Source: Ralstonia soli (GTDB lineage: Bacteria > Pseudomonadota > Gammaproteobacteria > Burkholderiales > Burkholderiaceae). From it: 64,000 nucleotides of DNA. Under the pieces are notes generated by a model, which saw nothing but the letters and a program-made list of their open reading frames with translations, did not search any database and was not told where the DNA came from. Each line of letters starts with the position of its first letter. Positions within the stretch are counted from its first letter, which is position 1. The stretch spans positions 744,001 through 808,000 of the forward strand of contig NZ_JAMXHT010000001.1 of the NCBI RefSeq assembly GCF_023955655.1, written 5' to 3'. Both the position numbers and the translations under genes were made by a program. Positions 42,925 through 52,156 of the stretch are shown piece by piece.

Positions 42925-43329
42925 CTACTGAGACTGGGCTTGTGCGGCCACGGCCGCCTTGTAGTCGTCATCGCTGACAACCCAGGCTGTCAGCAACTGC
43001 TGATACAGATCGAGCTGATAGCGCACCTTGAACGACTGGCCGATCACCGAACCCGGTAGCAGCAGGCGCCCATCCAGCGACAGGATCCGCACGCCCGGGG
43101 CGAAACGGATGTCTGCACTGGTACTCCCGAAGCCCAGCAGCAGGATGCGGACAAGCCCGGTGCTGCCGGTGCTCAGCGTGCCCGAATTGGCCGAGTTGAC
43201 GGTCAACTGGGCCGCCGGAGCCGTCGCCGGAATATTGCGCAGCACCTGCGCATGGGCGGACAGCAGCGGCGCCGATGCCGCCACACTGGCAGCAAAGGCT
43301 AGGGCGAGGACTTGGCGTCGGGTGCGCAT
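42925..43329 (-). CDS. Small secreted protein of unknown function
   Basis: A 134-residue protein with a signal peptide (QVLALAFAASVAASAPLLSAHAQ). The mature part is Ser/Thr/Ala-rich, with a conserved-looking FAPGVRILSLDGRLLLPG segment, and ends in a polar VSDDDYKAAVAAQAQSQ tail. No family recognised. Start ATG 43329 puts the signal peptide at the N-terminus; the frame is open to 43389. It lies between an FAD oxidoreductase and miaB on the same strand. Confidence 0.6.
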   Translation of the reverse strand: MRTRRQVLALAFAASVAASAPLLSAHAQVLRNIPATAPAAQLTVNSANSGTLSTGSTGLVRILLLGFGSTSADIRFAPGVRILSLDGRLLLPGSVIGQSFKVRYQLDLYQQLLTAWVVSDDDYKAAVAAQAQSQ

Positions 43330-43419
43330 GGCGTCGTCAGGGGAAAGCCACCGCCGGGTGAGCGACCCGGCACACGAAACACGAGACAACCCGACATTGT
43401 ACCGCCGGCAGGTGCCTTC

Positions 43420-44418
43420 CTACAGCGCTTCGGCGATCTTTGCGGCCAGCGCCACACCGCTGAGGAATGCTGCTTCGACGCGCGGGCCTTCGCACCAGTC
43501 GCCGCAGGCCCCCAGGCGGATGGCGGCATCCCAGTGGCAGGGCAGGCCGGCGGGCTGCTCAACCAGCGCGTGCGGCCACAGGTGGGCAGCCATCACGTCG
43601 GGCTCGGGCGTGCCCGGGAAGGCCTCGGCAAAGCGGGCGTGCAGGGCGTGCAGCGCCTGCTCGTGAGTGTCATTGGCGTGCTGGGCCGACCAGCCCGGCG
43701 ACGCATGCACCACCCACGATTCCTCGACCATCACGCGGCCCGGCTTGGTGTTATCGCGGGCGGCCCAGGCGAGCATGTCGTCGTCGATGCGGATGCCGTC
43801 GTAGGGCAGGCCGAGCGGTTGCGCAAAACCCATCATCAACGCCCAGCACGGCGCGTAGCGCACGGGCGCGATGGTCTCCTGCAGCGAGGCGGGTGTTGCC
43901 CCGTGGAACAGCGCCGGCAGTTCGGGCGCGGGCAGCGCCAGGGCGACGATGTCGGCATGCGTGGTATCCGTGCCGTTGCGCTCGACCGTCCAGTGCCGGC
44001 CATCGTGCGCCACGCGCGTGACGGCATGGCCGAAGCGGATGTCCAGCGGCGCGGCCAGGCTGCGTACCAGCGCGCCCATGCCGGGCAGGCCAACGTAACG
44101 GGCTTCATCGCGCGTGTCGGCTTGCAGCGCGTCGGCTGTGCGATGGCCCCAGCGCGCAGGCCACGGCAGCACGGAGCCTTGCCGGCCGGCGGCATCCACC
44201 GCCCGGCGGAAGGCTTCGCTGCGTACGTTGAACGACTGTGCGCCGTGGTCGAACGCATACGCCGGAGCGGCCTCGGGCAGGACCGTGGTGGCCAGCCGCC
44301 CCCCAACGCCGCCCGCCTGCTCATAGACGGTGGCGGCAATGCCTTCTGCAGCAAGCGCGTTGGCACAGGCAACGCCGGCAATGCCGGCTCCGACGATGGC
44401 GATGGAAGGCTGGGTCAT
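43420..44418 (-). CDS. Renalase-like NAD(P)/FAD-dependent oxidoreductase
   Basis: A 332-residue flavoprotein. The FAD-binding fold is SIAIVGAGIAGVACANALA, followed by the GGVGGRLAT motif seen in amine-oxidase and renalase-type proteins, and DHGAQSFNVRS. A C-terminal FAD contact is GACGDWCEGPRVEAAFLSG. Substrate unknown. Start ATG 44418; longer open frame to 44517 has no similarity. A terminator separates it from ompW upstream. Confidence 0.83.
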   Translation of the reverse strand: MTQPSIAIVGAGIAGVACANALAAEGIAATVYEQAGGVGGRLATTVLPEAAPAYAFDHGAQSFNVRSEAFRRAVDAAGRQGSVLPWPARWGHRTADALQADTRDEARYVGLPGMGALVRSLAAPLDIRFGHAVTRVAHDGRHWTVERNGTDTTHADIVALALPAPELPALFHGATPASLQETIAPVRYAPCWALMMGFAQPLGLPYDGIRIDDDMLAWAARDNTKPGRVMVEESWVVHASPGWSAQHANDTHEQALHALHARFAEAFPGTPEPDVMAAHLWPHALVEQPAGLPCHWDAAIRLGACGDWCEGPRVEAAFLSGVALAAKIAEAL

Positions 44419-44479
44419 GGACGTGACGTGGGAATCGGGGCTGGGAAGTTTCGCCATCATATCGGGTCGCGCCCCAATG

Positions 44480-44505
44480 AAAAACGCCACCCGAAGGTGG
44501 CGTTT
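44480..44505 (-). terminator. Terminator after ompW
   Basis: AAACGCCACC and GGTGGCGTTT make a perfect ten-pair stem with a four-base loop and, on the minus strand, the run TTTTTC follows. It lies 31 bases after the ompW stop. The A run on the other side could let it act in both directions. Confidence 0.85.
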
Positions 44506-44535
44506 GCGACAGCGCAAATCCGCGCAACGCGGCCG

Positions 44536-45456
44536 TCAGAACTTGTAACCGATCGCCAGCCCGAACACGACCGGGTCGACCTTGATGTCGGTCTTGTTGG
44601 TTGCCAGTACCTGGCCTTCCTGGCTGCGGATCGTGATGGTCGAGGTCGTCTTCAGCGGCAGGTACGACACCGTGCCGATGGCGGACCAGTTCTTGGCGAA
44701 TTCATACGACACGCCGACGCTGGCCACCGGCGTCCAGGAGCTGGAGGTCTCGGCGCTCACCTTGGCCGGGCCGGTCGGCACCTGTCCCATGCCCAGCTGC
44801 AGCACCTGCCCCAGGTTCTGCATGGCGTTCACGAAGTTCGAGTTCAGTCGCAGGTTGGTGAAGAAGTTGTAGCTGACGCCGCCGCCGATGAACGGGCGGA
44901 ACTTGCTTTCCTTGGTGCCGAAGTAGTACTGCGCGACGATCGTCGGGCTCCACTCCCGCACCGTGGCAACGGGGTTGTTCTGCGGCAGGCCCAGGTTGAT
45001 CAGCGTCAGCGGCCCGATCACCGGCACCGGCGCGATCACGTTGCCGCTGCCGTACAGGTTGAACTTGGGCGGCACGCCACCGACGAACGTGCCGGCGATG
45101 TTGTCGTTGAAGAAGTGTGTGAACGTGACCGACAGCGTGTTGGCGTTGCTGACCTTCACATCTGTGCCCGGCGACTGGTACGTGCCCAGACCCAGGGCGC
45201 TGGTCGTGGTGGTCAGCGGCGTGGCTGAATCCATCGGGCGGATGTAGAACCAGCCCACCGCCATGACGTTGCGGCCCCAAACGTAGTCGTCCATGAACTG
45301 ACCGAATCCGCCGCCACTGGAGCTGCCTGAGCCGGTGCTGGCGCTTGCAGCGACGTTGGCTTCTGCCGTGGATTGCGCATGGGCGAGGGTGCCAGCGAAG
45401 GTGCTGACGGCCGCGCAGGCAAAGGCGGCGGCGATGCGGCGGGTGGTGCGGTTCAT
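44536..45456 (-). CDS. OmpW-family outer membrane protein
   Basis: A 306-residue outer-membrane barrel: signal peptide (IAAAFACAAVSTFAGTLAHAQ), a Ser/Gly-rich linker, and an eight-stranded barrel ending in the terminal Phe of GLAIGYKF. GWFYIRPMDSATP and VQYYFGTKESKFRPFIGGG-like segments match OmpW, where NPVATVREWSPTIVAQYYFG and RPFIGGGVSYNFF are typical. OmpW relatives form small hydrophobic channels. Start 45456 puts the signal at the N-terminus. A 10+10 inverted repeat lies about 66-97 bases upstream. Confidence 0.86.
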   Translation of the reverse strand: MNRTTRRIAAAFACAAVSTFAGTLAHAQSTAEANVAASASTGSGSSSGGGFGQFMDDYVWGRNVMAVGWFYIRPMDSATPLTTTTSALGLGTYQSPGTDVKVSNANTLSVTFTHFFNDNIAGTFVGGVPPKFNLYGSGNVIAPVPVIGPLTLINLGLPQNNPVATVREWSPTIVAQYYFGTKESKFRPFIGGGVSYNFFTNLRLNSNFVNAMQNLGQVLQLGMGQVPTGPAKVSAETSSSWTPVASVGVSYEFAKNWSAIGTVSYLPLKTTSTITIRSQEGQVLATNKTDIKVDPVVFGLAIGYKF

Positions 45457-45521
45457 GTGGTCGTCTCTCTGGATGGGATTGTTATAACGCCGAGGTGTGG
45501 CGATTTGTGTTTCCGCAGCAT

Positions 45522-45553
45522 AACGCAGCGCTTTTGTTACGTTGCGCTGCGTT
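45522..45553. promoter_or_regulatory. Perfect 10-bp inverted repeat upstream of ompW
   Basis: AACGCAGCGC (45522-45531) and GCGCTGCGTT (45544-45553) are exact reverse complements, 12 bases apart. The spacer is A/T-rich in its first half (TTTTGTTACGTT). Its place just upstream of ompW suggests an operator or a leader hairpin. Confidence 0.55.
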
Positions 45554-45668
45554 GATCGAAGTTTTCCTCTAGCTTGTACGCACGCAACAAGGGGTTTCCC
45601 CCTAGGCACGTTTCATACTGCCCACCGGTCGGCGGAGCCTTGGTGCACAACGATCTGCGGGCGGTGCG

Positions 45669-46604
45669 CTAAAACTTGTATTCCGGGTTTTTGGGGTTGA
45701 AAGTCTGGTCGTTCCAGGTCTTGCGGGTCACGCTTTCGATGACGATTTTCTCGAGCTGGTTGCCCGATTCGTCCCACGATTCTTCGATGCGCACCCAGGG
45801 GTTTTTCAGGTCGAAATACAGGCGCACCCGCTTGGCGTAGAACGTGGGTGGGCCGCTGGGAGCATCCCAGGTCAGGCGCAGCATGCGTTCGCCGTCTTCC
45901 GTCACCAGCTTCGCTTCATTGAACTTGCCGCTGCCGCCAGCCGCCACGTGGGCGCGCCCATCGCGCTCGACCGTGTCGACGATGAACTGCAGTCCGAGCT
46001 CGCGCGCCGTGTGGTTCGACTGCGATTTCGCGAGCGCGCCGTCCAGCGCACTCCAGATCGCCACAAAGCCGACGAGGCCGCCAAGGTGGCCGTACATCGC
46101 ATCCTTGCGCACAGTTTCGTCATAGATGATTTCCTGCCCAGCGTGCGCGCCGCCCTTGAGCCAGCGCGCGTAGAGCTGGCGCGGCGCGTCGCGGTAGCGG
46201 ACGAGCATGAGCGCGGGCTGGCTCTGCCACTGGCCTTTCACGCGTTCCTGGCGGCGCATGCGGTATTCGTACTCGGGCAACTTCGCCACCTCGGCCTTGA
46301 GCCAGCGCACCAGCGTTTCAGGCTTCATGGCCTGCGCCATGGCGAGGACGTCTTCGTCCGGCCAACTGGCGAACGCGTTGGCATGCACCTGGCTGCCGAG
46401 CCAGGCCGTCTGCTTTGCGATGTCCATGGCGGCAAAGGCGTTGATGGCCGCCGATTGCGATGCGGCTGAGGTGGCTGCAGTGGTTGCGGCAGGCGCGGAT
46501 GCATCGGGGGCAGCAGGCTGGGCCCAGGCCGTGGCGGCGCAGGCCAGCGTGGCGGCCAGGGCGAGGGCACGCAATCGCACGCCGGTTCCGTTTGAGCCGG
46601 TCAT
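45669..46604 (-). CDS. DUF1571 domain protein, exported
   Basis: A 311-residue protein with a signal peptide (ALALAATLACAATAWAQ), an Ala/Thr-rich linker and the DUF1571 domain (from LPEYEYRMRRQERVKGQW through GQEIIYDETVRKDAMYGHL to YFDLKNPWVRIEESWD). The fold resembles outer-membrane lipoprotein-sorting proteins (inference). Its ATG overlaps the fadD stop, so it is the last gene of the fatty-acid operon. Function unknown. Confidence 0.78.
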   Translation of the reverse strand: MTGSNGTGVRLRALALAATLACAATAWAQPAAPDASAPAATTAATSAASQSAAINAFAAMDIAKQTAWLGSQVHANAFASWPDEDVLAMAQAMKPETLVRWLKAEVAKLPEYEYRMRRQERVKGQWQSQPALMLVRYRDAPRQLYARWLKGGAHAGQEIIYDETVRKDAMYGHLGGLVGFVAIWSALDGALAKSQSNHTARELGLQFIVDTVERDGRAHVAAGGSGKFNEAKLVTEDGERMLRLTWDAPSGPPTFYAKRVRLYFDLKNPWVRIEESWDESGNQLEKIVIESVTRKTWNDQTFNPKNPEYKF

Positions 46605-48340
46605 TGCTGTGCCTGCGCGCGGGCGCGCTTGATGTCGGGGTCCGCATCGCGCAGCTCGCGGCGCAGGATCTTGCCCACGGTGGATTTGGGCAGCTCTTCA
46701 TGACGGAACTCGACGATGCGCGGCATCTTGTAGCCGGTCAGATGCGCGCGGCAGTGTTCGAGCAGCGCGGCTTCCGTCAGCGCGCTCGTGCGCGGTACCA
46801 CGATGATCTTCACGCGCTCGCCGGCCACCGGGTCGGGCACGCCGATGGCGGCCACCTCCAGAACCTCGGGGTGGAGTGCCACCACGTCTTCGATCTCGTT
46901 CGGGTACACGTTGAAGCCCGAGACCAGGATCATGTCCTTCTTACGATCGATCAGGCGGATGTAGCCGTTGGCATCCATCACGCCGATGTCGCCGGTGGAG
47001 AACCAGCCGTCGGCGTCGATGGCCTTGGCGGTTTCATCGGGGCGCTGCCAGTAGCCGCGCATGACCTGGGGGCCGCGCACCTGCAACTCGCCGGGTTCGC
47101 CCAGCGGCGCGATGGTGCCGTCGTCGCGTTTGAAACGCACTTCGGTGGAGGGCGCCGGCAAGCCGATCGTGCCGCTGAATTCGGTGATGTTCGGCGGGTT
47201 CATCGATACCACGGGCGAGCATTCCGTCAGCCCATACCCTTCCACGATGGTATGGCCAGTGACCTTCTTCCAGCGTTCTGCAATGGCGCGCTGCACCGCC
47301 ATGCCGCCGCCGATGGTGATCTTCATCGCGGAGAAATCGCGCTTGGCAAACTCGGGGTCTTCCAGCAGCAGGTTGAACAGCGTGTTCACGCCCGCAATGC
47401 CCGAGAAGCGCTCCTTGCGCAAGATGAAGAGCACCCGTTTGGTATCGCGCGGATTGGCGATCAGGATGTTGCGTCCGCCCATGGTCATGAACATGAGCAG
47501 GTTCACCGTGAGCGAGAAGATGTGATACAGCGGCAGCAGCGTGACGTTGGTCTCCGCACCGCCGGTGAGCATGCTCTTGGACCACTCCTCTGCCTGCAGC
47601 AGGTTCGCGATGATGTTGCGGTGGGTGAGCATCGCGCCTTTGGCCACGCCGGTGGTACCGCCGGTGTACTGCAGAAAGGCGATGTCTTCCGGTGCCAGTT
47701 GCACCGGCTGCAGCGCACGCGAGCGCCCCGCAGCCAGCGCATCGCGCAGCCAGATCGGCGAGGGTAGCTTGTACGGTGGCACTTGCTTCTGCACATGCCG
47801 CATCACGAAGTTCAGCGCTCGGCCCTTGACGTTGAGCGCGCCGCCCATCAGGTCACCAATACCCGTGATGACGATGTTGCGCACCTGCGTGCCAGGCAGC
47901 GCCTGCTGCAGCGTGCGCGCAAAGTTCTCCAGCACAACGATGGTCTGTGCGCCGGAATCGCACAGCTGATGTGCCAGTTCCGGCACCGTGTACAGCGGAT
48001 TCACGTTGACGACGATGGCGCCGGCCAGCAGCGTGCCGAACAGGCACACCGGATACTGCAGGCTGTTGGGCAGCATGATCGCCACGCGGTCGCCCTTCTT
48101 CACACCTCGCGATTGCAGCCATGCCGCGAAGTGCTGGGCCTGGCGCTCGCATTCGTCGTACGTCATTTCGGTGCCGACGCTCACGTAAGCGACACGCGTA
48201 CGGTACTTCTCCACCGATTCGCGAAACACTTCGGCCAGCGAGCGATAGCGGTCGGGGTCGATCTCCGCAGGCACGCCTTCAGGGTACGACTTCAGCCAGA
48301 TGCGTTCGGTCAGATTGTTGTGGTCAGCAACGGTGTTCAT
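46601..48340 (-). CDS. fadD: Long-chain fatty acid-CoA ligase
   Basis: ATP-dependent activation of fatty acids to acyl-CoA. From ATG 48340 (GGAGA upstream) the 579-residue protein carries the AMP-binding motifs YTGGTTGVAKGAMLTH, EGYGLTECSP and GWFSTGDIG, the hinge RKKDMILVSG and the catalytic Lys in PKSTVGKILRRELR. FADD-like length. The frame continues upstream to 48712 without similarity. It sits between the thiolase gene and the DUF1571 gene. Confidence 0.94.
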   Translation of the reverse strand: MNTVADHNNLTERIWLKSYPEGVPAEIDPDRYRSLAEVFRESVEKYRTRVAYVSVGTEMTYDECERQAQHFAAWLQSRGVKKGDRVAIMLPNSLQYPVCLFGTLLAGAIVVNVNPLYTVPELAHQLCDSGAQTIVVLENFARTLQQALPGTQVRNIVITGIGDLMGGALNVKGRALNFVMRHVQKQVPPYKLPSPIWLRDALAAGRSRALQPVQLAPEDIAFLQYTGGTTGVAKGAMLTHRNIIANLLQAEEWSKSMLTGGAETNVTLLPLYHIFSLTVNLLMFMTMGGRNILIANPRDTKRVLFILRKERFSGIAGVNTLFNLLLEDPEFAKRDFSAMKITIGGGMAVQRAIAERWKKVTGHTIVEGYGLTECSPVVSMNPPNITEFSGTIGLPAPSTEVRFKRDDGTIAPLGEPGELQVRGPQVMRGYWQRPDETAKAIDADGWFSTGDIGVMDANGYIRLIDRKKDMILVSGFNVYPNEIEDVVALHPEVLEVAAIGVPDPVAGERVKIIVVPRTSALTEAALLEHCRAHLTGYKMPRIVEFRHEELPKSTVGKILRRELRDADPDIKRARAQAQQ

Positions 48341-48438
48341 GGTGTCTCCGTCCATGAAAGCGAGCGGCATGGTTTTGTTATGTGCCGCGTGGGTTGGGCG
48401 AGTTTTCTGAATCTGGGCCGTCCCATGGGCCCGTCGAT

Positions 48439-49770
48439 TCAATGCGACATGTTTTCGGGGCGCTCCAGAATGGCGACCACACCTTGGCCGCCCGCCGCGC
48501 AGATCGACACAAGCCCGCGCCCGCTGCCACGTTGCGCCAGCATCTTGGCGAGCGTGGCGACAATGCGCCCGCCCGTGGCGGCAAACGGATGCCCGGTGCC
48601 GAGCGAGCTGCCATTCACGTTGAGCTTGCTGCGGTCGATGCTGCCCATCGGGGTGCTGCGGCCGAGCTTTTCGCGGCAGTATTCCGGCGATTCCCACGCG
48701 GCCAGCGTGCACAGCACCTGCGCAGCAAAGGCTTCGTGGATCTCGTAGTAGTCGAAGTCCTGCAGCGTCAGGCCCGCGCGTTGCAGCATGCGCGAGACGG
48801 CGTAGGCCGGCGCCATCAGCAGCCCTTCGTTCTGCTCAGGCGTGCCGCTGAAGAAATCGACGGCGGCCGTGTCGGCGCAGGTCATGTAGGCGAGCACCGG
48901 CAGGTTGTGCGCACGCGCCCAGTCTTCACTGGCGAGCAGCACGCACGATGCGCCATCGGTAAGCGGCGTGGAGTTGCCCGCAGTCAGGGTGCCCGCCGCG
49001 CTGCGATCGAACACCGGCTGCAGTTTCGCCAGTTGCTCGATGGCGAGGTTGCTGCGCAGGTTGTTGTCGCGGTCCAGCCCGAGGTGGGCGGTCATCAGAT
49101 CGGTGAAGAAGCCGCGCTCGTAGGCGGCGGTGAGATTGTGGTGGCTGCGCAGGGCGAGGGCGTCCTGGTCTTCGCGGCGGATGCCGCAGCGCTTGGCCAT
49201 CAGTTCGCAGTGCTCACCCATCGATAGGCCTGTGCGCGGCTCGCCGTTGCGCGGCAAGAGCGGGCGCACGAACATCGACGGCCGCAGCCCGGCCAGCGCC
49301 TTGATGCGCGCGCCGGTGGACTTGGCGCGGTTGGCCTCCAGCAGGATCTTGCGCATCTTCTCGTTCAGGCCGACGGGCGCGTCGGAGGTCGTGTCCGTGC
49401 CGCCCGCGATACCCACATCGATCTGCCCGAGCGCAATCTTGTTGGCGACCAGGATGGCCGCTTCCAGCCCCGTGCCGCACGCCTGCTGCACATCGTATGC
49501 GGGCGTCTGCTTGGCGAGCGTGGTGGAGAGCACCGTCTCTCGCGCCAGGTTGAAATCGCGCGCGTGCTTGATGACGGCACCGGCCACGACTTCGTCCAGA
49601 CGCATGCCGTGCAGGTTGAAACGATCGACCAGACCCTGCAGCGCAGCGGTCAGCATCTGCTGGTTCGATGCCGTGGCGTAAGCGGTGTTCGAGCGGGCGA
49701 ACGGAATGCGATTTCCCCCGAGGATGGCGACGCGGCGCGGCTGCCCGGTTCCGTGCGCATTGACGAGCAT
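48439..49770 (-). CDS. Acetyl-CoA acyltransferase (thiolase)
   Basis: Degradative thiolase for the last step of beta-oxidation. The acylated cysteine is in VQQACGTGLEA, catalytic His residues in YEIHEAFAAQ and GTGHPFAATGGR, and the second Cys in SICAAGGQGVV. At 443 residues it resembles FadI-type thiolases. It begins four bases after the MaoC gene stop and ends about 98 bases before fadD. Confidence 0.94.
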   Translation of the reverse strand: MLVNAHGTGQPRRVAILGGNRIPFARSNTAYATASNQQMLTAALQGLVDRFNLHGMRLDEVVAGAVIKHARDFNLARETVLSTTLAKQTPAYDVQQACGTGLEAAILVANKIALGQIDVGIAGGTDTTSDAPVGLNEKMRKILLEANRAKSTGARIKALAGLRPSMFVRPLLPRNGEPRTGLSMGEHCELMAKRCGIRREDQDALALRSHHNLTAAYERGFFTDLMTAHLGLDRDNNLRSNLAIEQLAKLQPVFDRSAAGTLTAGNSTPLTDGASCVLLASEDWARAHNLPVLAYMTCADTAAVDFFSGTPEQNEGLLMAPAYAVSRMLQRAGLTLQDFDYYEIHEAFAAQVLCTLAAWESPEYCREKLGRSTPMGSIDRSKLNVNGSSLGTGHPFAATGGRIVATLAKMLAQRGSGRGLVSICAAGGQGVVAILERPENMSH

Positions 49771-49774
49771 GGCT

Positions 49775-50704
49775 TCAGTCTCCCGAAAGTTCTTGTTGTG
49801 TCTGCGTCAGCGTCAGCACGCCACGCAGATAGGGTTTGTCGCCGGCGGCATTGCGGACTTCGAACGGGCCGCCCGGTGCAGCATCATCGGCTCGCCACAG
49901 CGTGGCCGCGCCCGGCAGCGGCAAGGGCGTCTTGAACTCGGCCACCACCTCGCCTTGCGTGAGCGGGGCAGCGGGCAGCAGAGCGGCCAACGCGCGCGCC
50001 TTGGTCCACATTCCGTGCGCGATCGGGTGCGCAAAGCCGAACAGCTTCGCGCCGATGTTCGAGACGTGGATCGGGTTCCAGTCGCCCGACACGCGGGCGT
50101 AGCGGCGGCCGGTGTCGGCGGGTACCTCCCAGTGGCTGTCGAGCGACAGGGCTTGCGGCGTCGGCAGTGCAATCAGCGGTGCGCCCTGTTGCGATGGCAC
50201 GCCTACGCGCAGGTACGTGGACAGCGATTCCCACACCACCGCCCCCGACTTGACGACGGCGGTCTCAATGGCGAACGCCTGCCCGCGCGCGTGCTGGAAC
50301 AGCCGGCGCGGGCGCACCTCCACGCGTACGCGTTCGCCGGGTTGCAGGCGCCGGTGCTGGCGGATCGTGTTGCCCAGGTGCACCAGGCCAATCACCGGAT
50401 ACGGAAACGCGGACTCCGTCATCAGCAAGAGTTGCAGCGGAAAGCCAAGCAGATGCGGATACGTCATCGGCACGCCGTGCGCGGGCGAGAAGCCGCACAC
50501 CGCGGCGTATTGCGCGATGTGCGCGGCGTCGAGCGGCACCTCCTGGCGCACCAGCGTATGGCGCGGCAGCGGTCCGCCGCGCTTGCCCTTGCGTTGCGAC
50601 AGCAGCGCGCGCCATGCCAGCGCACCGGCTGACGGCGGCTCGGTCACCAGCGTCTTCGTGGCGACCATCGGAGCGGGCAGGGGCGATCGGGCAATGGCGC
50701 GCAT
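49775..50704 (-). CDS. MaoC-like hydratase/dehydratase
   Basis: A 309-residue hot-dog-fold protein. The hydratase-2 motif is GDWNPIHVSNIGAKLFGFAHPIAHGM (Asp, Asn and His catalytic positions visible in its two halves), and the N-terminal half is a second, decayed hot-dog. In this operon it likely provides enoyl-CoA hydration. Start ATG 50704 lies eight bases after the FabG-type gene. The longer open frame to 51145 is an overlap shadow. Confidence 0.88.
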   Translation of the reverse strand: MRAIARSPLPAPMVATKTLVTEPPSAGALAWRALLSQRKGKRGGPLPRHTLVRQEVPLDAAHIAQYAAVCGFSPAHGVPMTYPHLLGFPLQLLLMTESAFPYPVIGLVHLGNTIRQHRRLQPGERVRVEVRPRRLFQHARGQAFAIETAVVKSGAVVWESLSTYLRVGVPSQQGAPLIALPTPQALSLDSHWEVPADTGRRYARVSGDWNPIHVSNIGAKLFGFAHPIAHGMWTKARALAALLPAAPLTQGEVVAEFKTPLPLPGAATLWRADDAAPGGPFEVRNAAGDKPYLRGVLTLTQTQQELSGD

Positions 50705-50712
50705 GATCGATC

Positions 50713-52125
50713 TCAGGCCCCCAGCAGGCTCTGCCCGCACACGCGCACGACATTGCCCGTCACGCCATTCGATGCGGGGTTCGCAAACCAGGCAATCGCC
50801 TCGGCCACGTCGACGGGCTGGCCGCCTTGGCTCATGGCGTTCATGCGGCGGCCCGCCTCGCGGATGGCAAACGGCACGGCCGCCGTCATCTGCGTTTCGA
50901 TAAAGCCCGGCGCCACCGCATTGATGGTGATGCCGCGTTCGGCCAGCAGCGGCGCCCCGGCCTGCACCAGGCCGATCACGCCAGCCTTGGAGGTTGCATA
51001 GTTGGTCTGCCCGAGGTTGCCGGCAATACCGCTGATGGACGACACGCACACGATGGCGCCACCCGCGTGCAGCGCATTGGCCGCGAGCAACGCATCGTTG
51101 ATGCGCAACTGCGCGGCCAGGTTGATGTCGAGCACGCTGCGCCACGCGGGCTCGGTCATGCGGGCGATGGTCTTGTCGCGCGTGATGCCGGCGTTGTGTA
51201 CGAGGATGTCGATGCCGCCCATCGCCGCGAGTTGCTGCGCGAGCAGGGCCGGTGTTTCCGGTGCGGCGATGTCATACGCCAACGCTTCGCCGCCGATCGC
51301 CTGCGCCACGGCATGGAGGCCGTCCTGCGCAGCGGGCACATCCAGGCACAGCACGCGCGCGCCGTCACGCGCAAGCACGTGCGCAATGGCGGCACCGATA
51401 CCGCGCGAGGCGCCGGTCACCAGCGCGGTGCGCCCGGTCAGCGGCTTCTGCCAATCCACGGAGACTGTCGCTGCTGCATGCACACGCACCACCTGCCCCG
51501 ATACATAGGCCGAACGCGCCGACAGCAGAAAACGCAGTGTCGATGCCGCTGCGTTCTCCGCACCTTCGGCCACGTAGACGAGCTGTGCCGTACAGCCGCG
51601 CCGGACCTCCTTGCCGAGCGAGCGCGTGAGCCCTTCCAGCGCACGCTGCGCAATCGTGGCTTCGGGTGTCTTACAGCCCTCTGGTGGTCGTCCAATCACC
51701 ACGATGCGCCCGCAGCGACCGATGGCACGCACGCCGTCGTGGAACACGTGATACAGCGCGTCGAGGCCATCGATGGAGGTGATGCCCGTCGCGTCAAAGA
51801 CGATGCCGCCGATGCGGTCGAACGCATCGCCGTCCTTGCCGGTAGGCGCGACAAAACGGCCCGTGATCTGCCCGTGCCGGTTGGCCGCGCCCAGCCATTC
51901 CGGATCGCTCTCATGAAACCGCGTGGGCACCCCGATCTCGGCAAACAGCGCGGCAAGCGTCTCGCGCATTGCACCGCCAGGTGCCAGGCCGACCAGGAAC
52001 GGCCCGACGAATTCGGGCTCCTCAGGGACGTAGCGGCGCAGCGGCACCGGCTGCGGCAGGCCGAGGTTGGCCGACAGCCACTTGCCGAACCCGGAACCCA
52101 CGAAGTCGAGATACTTGTCTTGCAT
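50713..52125 (-). CDS. High-molecular-weight FabG-type 3-oxoacyl reductase
   Basis: A 470-residue short-chain dehydrogenase with an extra N-terminal Rossmann-like domain, as in mycobacterial FabG4. The C-terminal catalytic domain has TGASRGIGAAIAHVL, HNAGITRDKTI, SSISGIAGNLGQ and YATSKAGVIG (the Ser-Tyr-Lys triad). In a beta-oxidation operon it probably acts as 3-hydroxyacyl-CoA dehydrogenase, otherwise absent here (inference). Start 52125; fadE stops 31 bases upstream. Confidence 0.88.
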   Translation of the reverse strand: MQDKYLDFVGSGFGKWLSANLGLPQPVPLRRYVPEEPEFVGPFLVGLAPGGAMRETLAALFAEIGVPTRFHESDPEWLGAANRHGQITGRFVAPTGKDGDAFDRIGGIVFDATGITSIDGLDALYHVFHDGVRAIGRCGRIVVIGRPPEGCKTPEATIAQRALEGLTRSLGKEVRRGCTAQLVYVAEGAENAAASTLRFLLSARSAYVSGQVVRVHAAATVSVDWQKPLTGRTALVTGASRGIGAAIAHVLARDGARVLCLDVPAAQDGLHAVAQAIGGEALAYDIAAPETPALLAQQLAAMGGIDILVHNAGITRDKTIARMTEPAWRSVLDINLAAQLRINDALLAANALHAGGAIVCVSSISGIAGNLGQTNYATSKAGVIGLVQAGAPLLAERGITINAVAPGFIETQMTAAVPFAIREAGRRMNAMSQGGQPVDVAEAIAWFANPASNGVTGNVVRVCGQSLLGA

Positions 52126-52156
52126 CGTTGTTGTTGTGTCGTCTGATGTCGCGCCG

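Noticed and set aside
48341-48712. Upstream extension of fadD
   Set aside because: No similarity, overlaps the thiolase gene; ATG 48340 has a good ribosome site.
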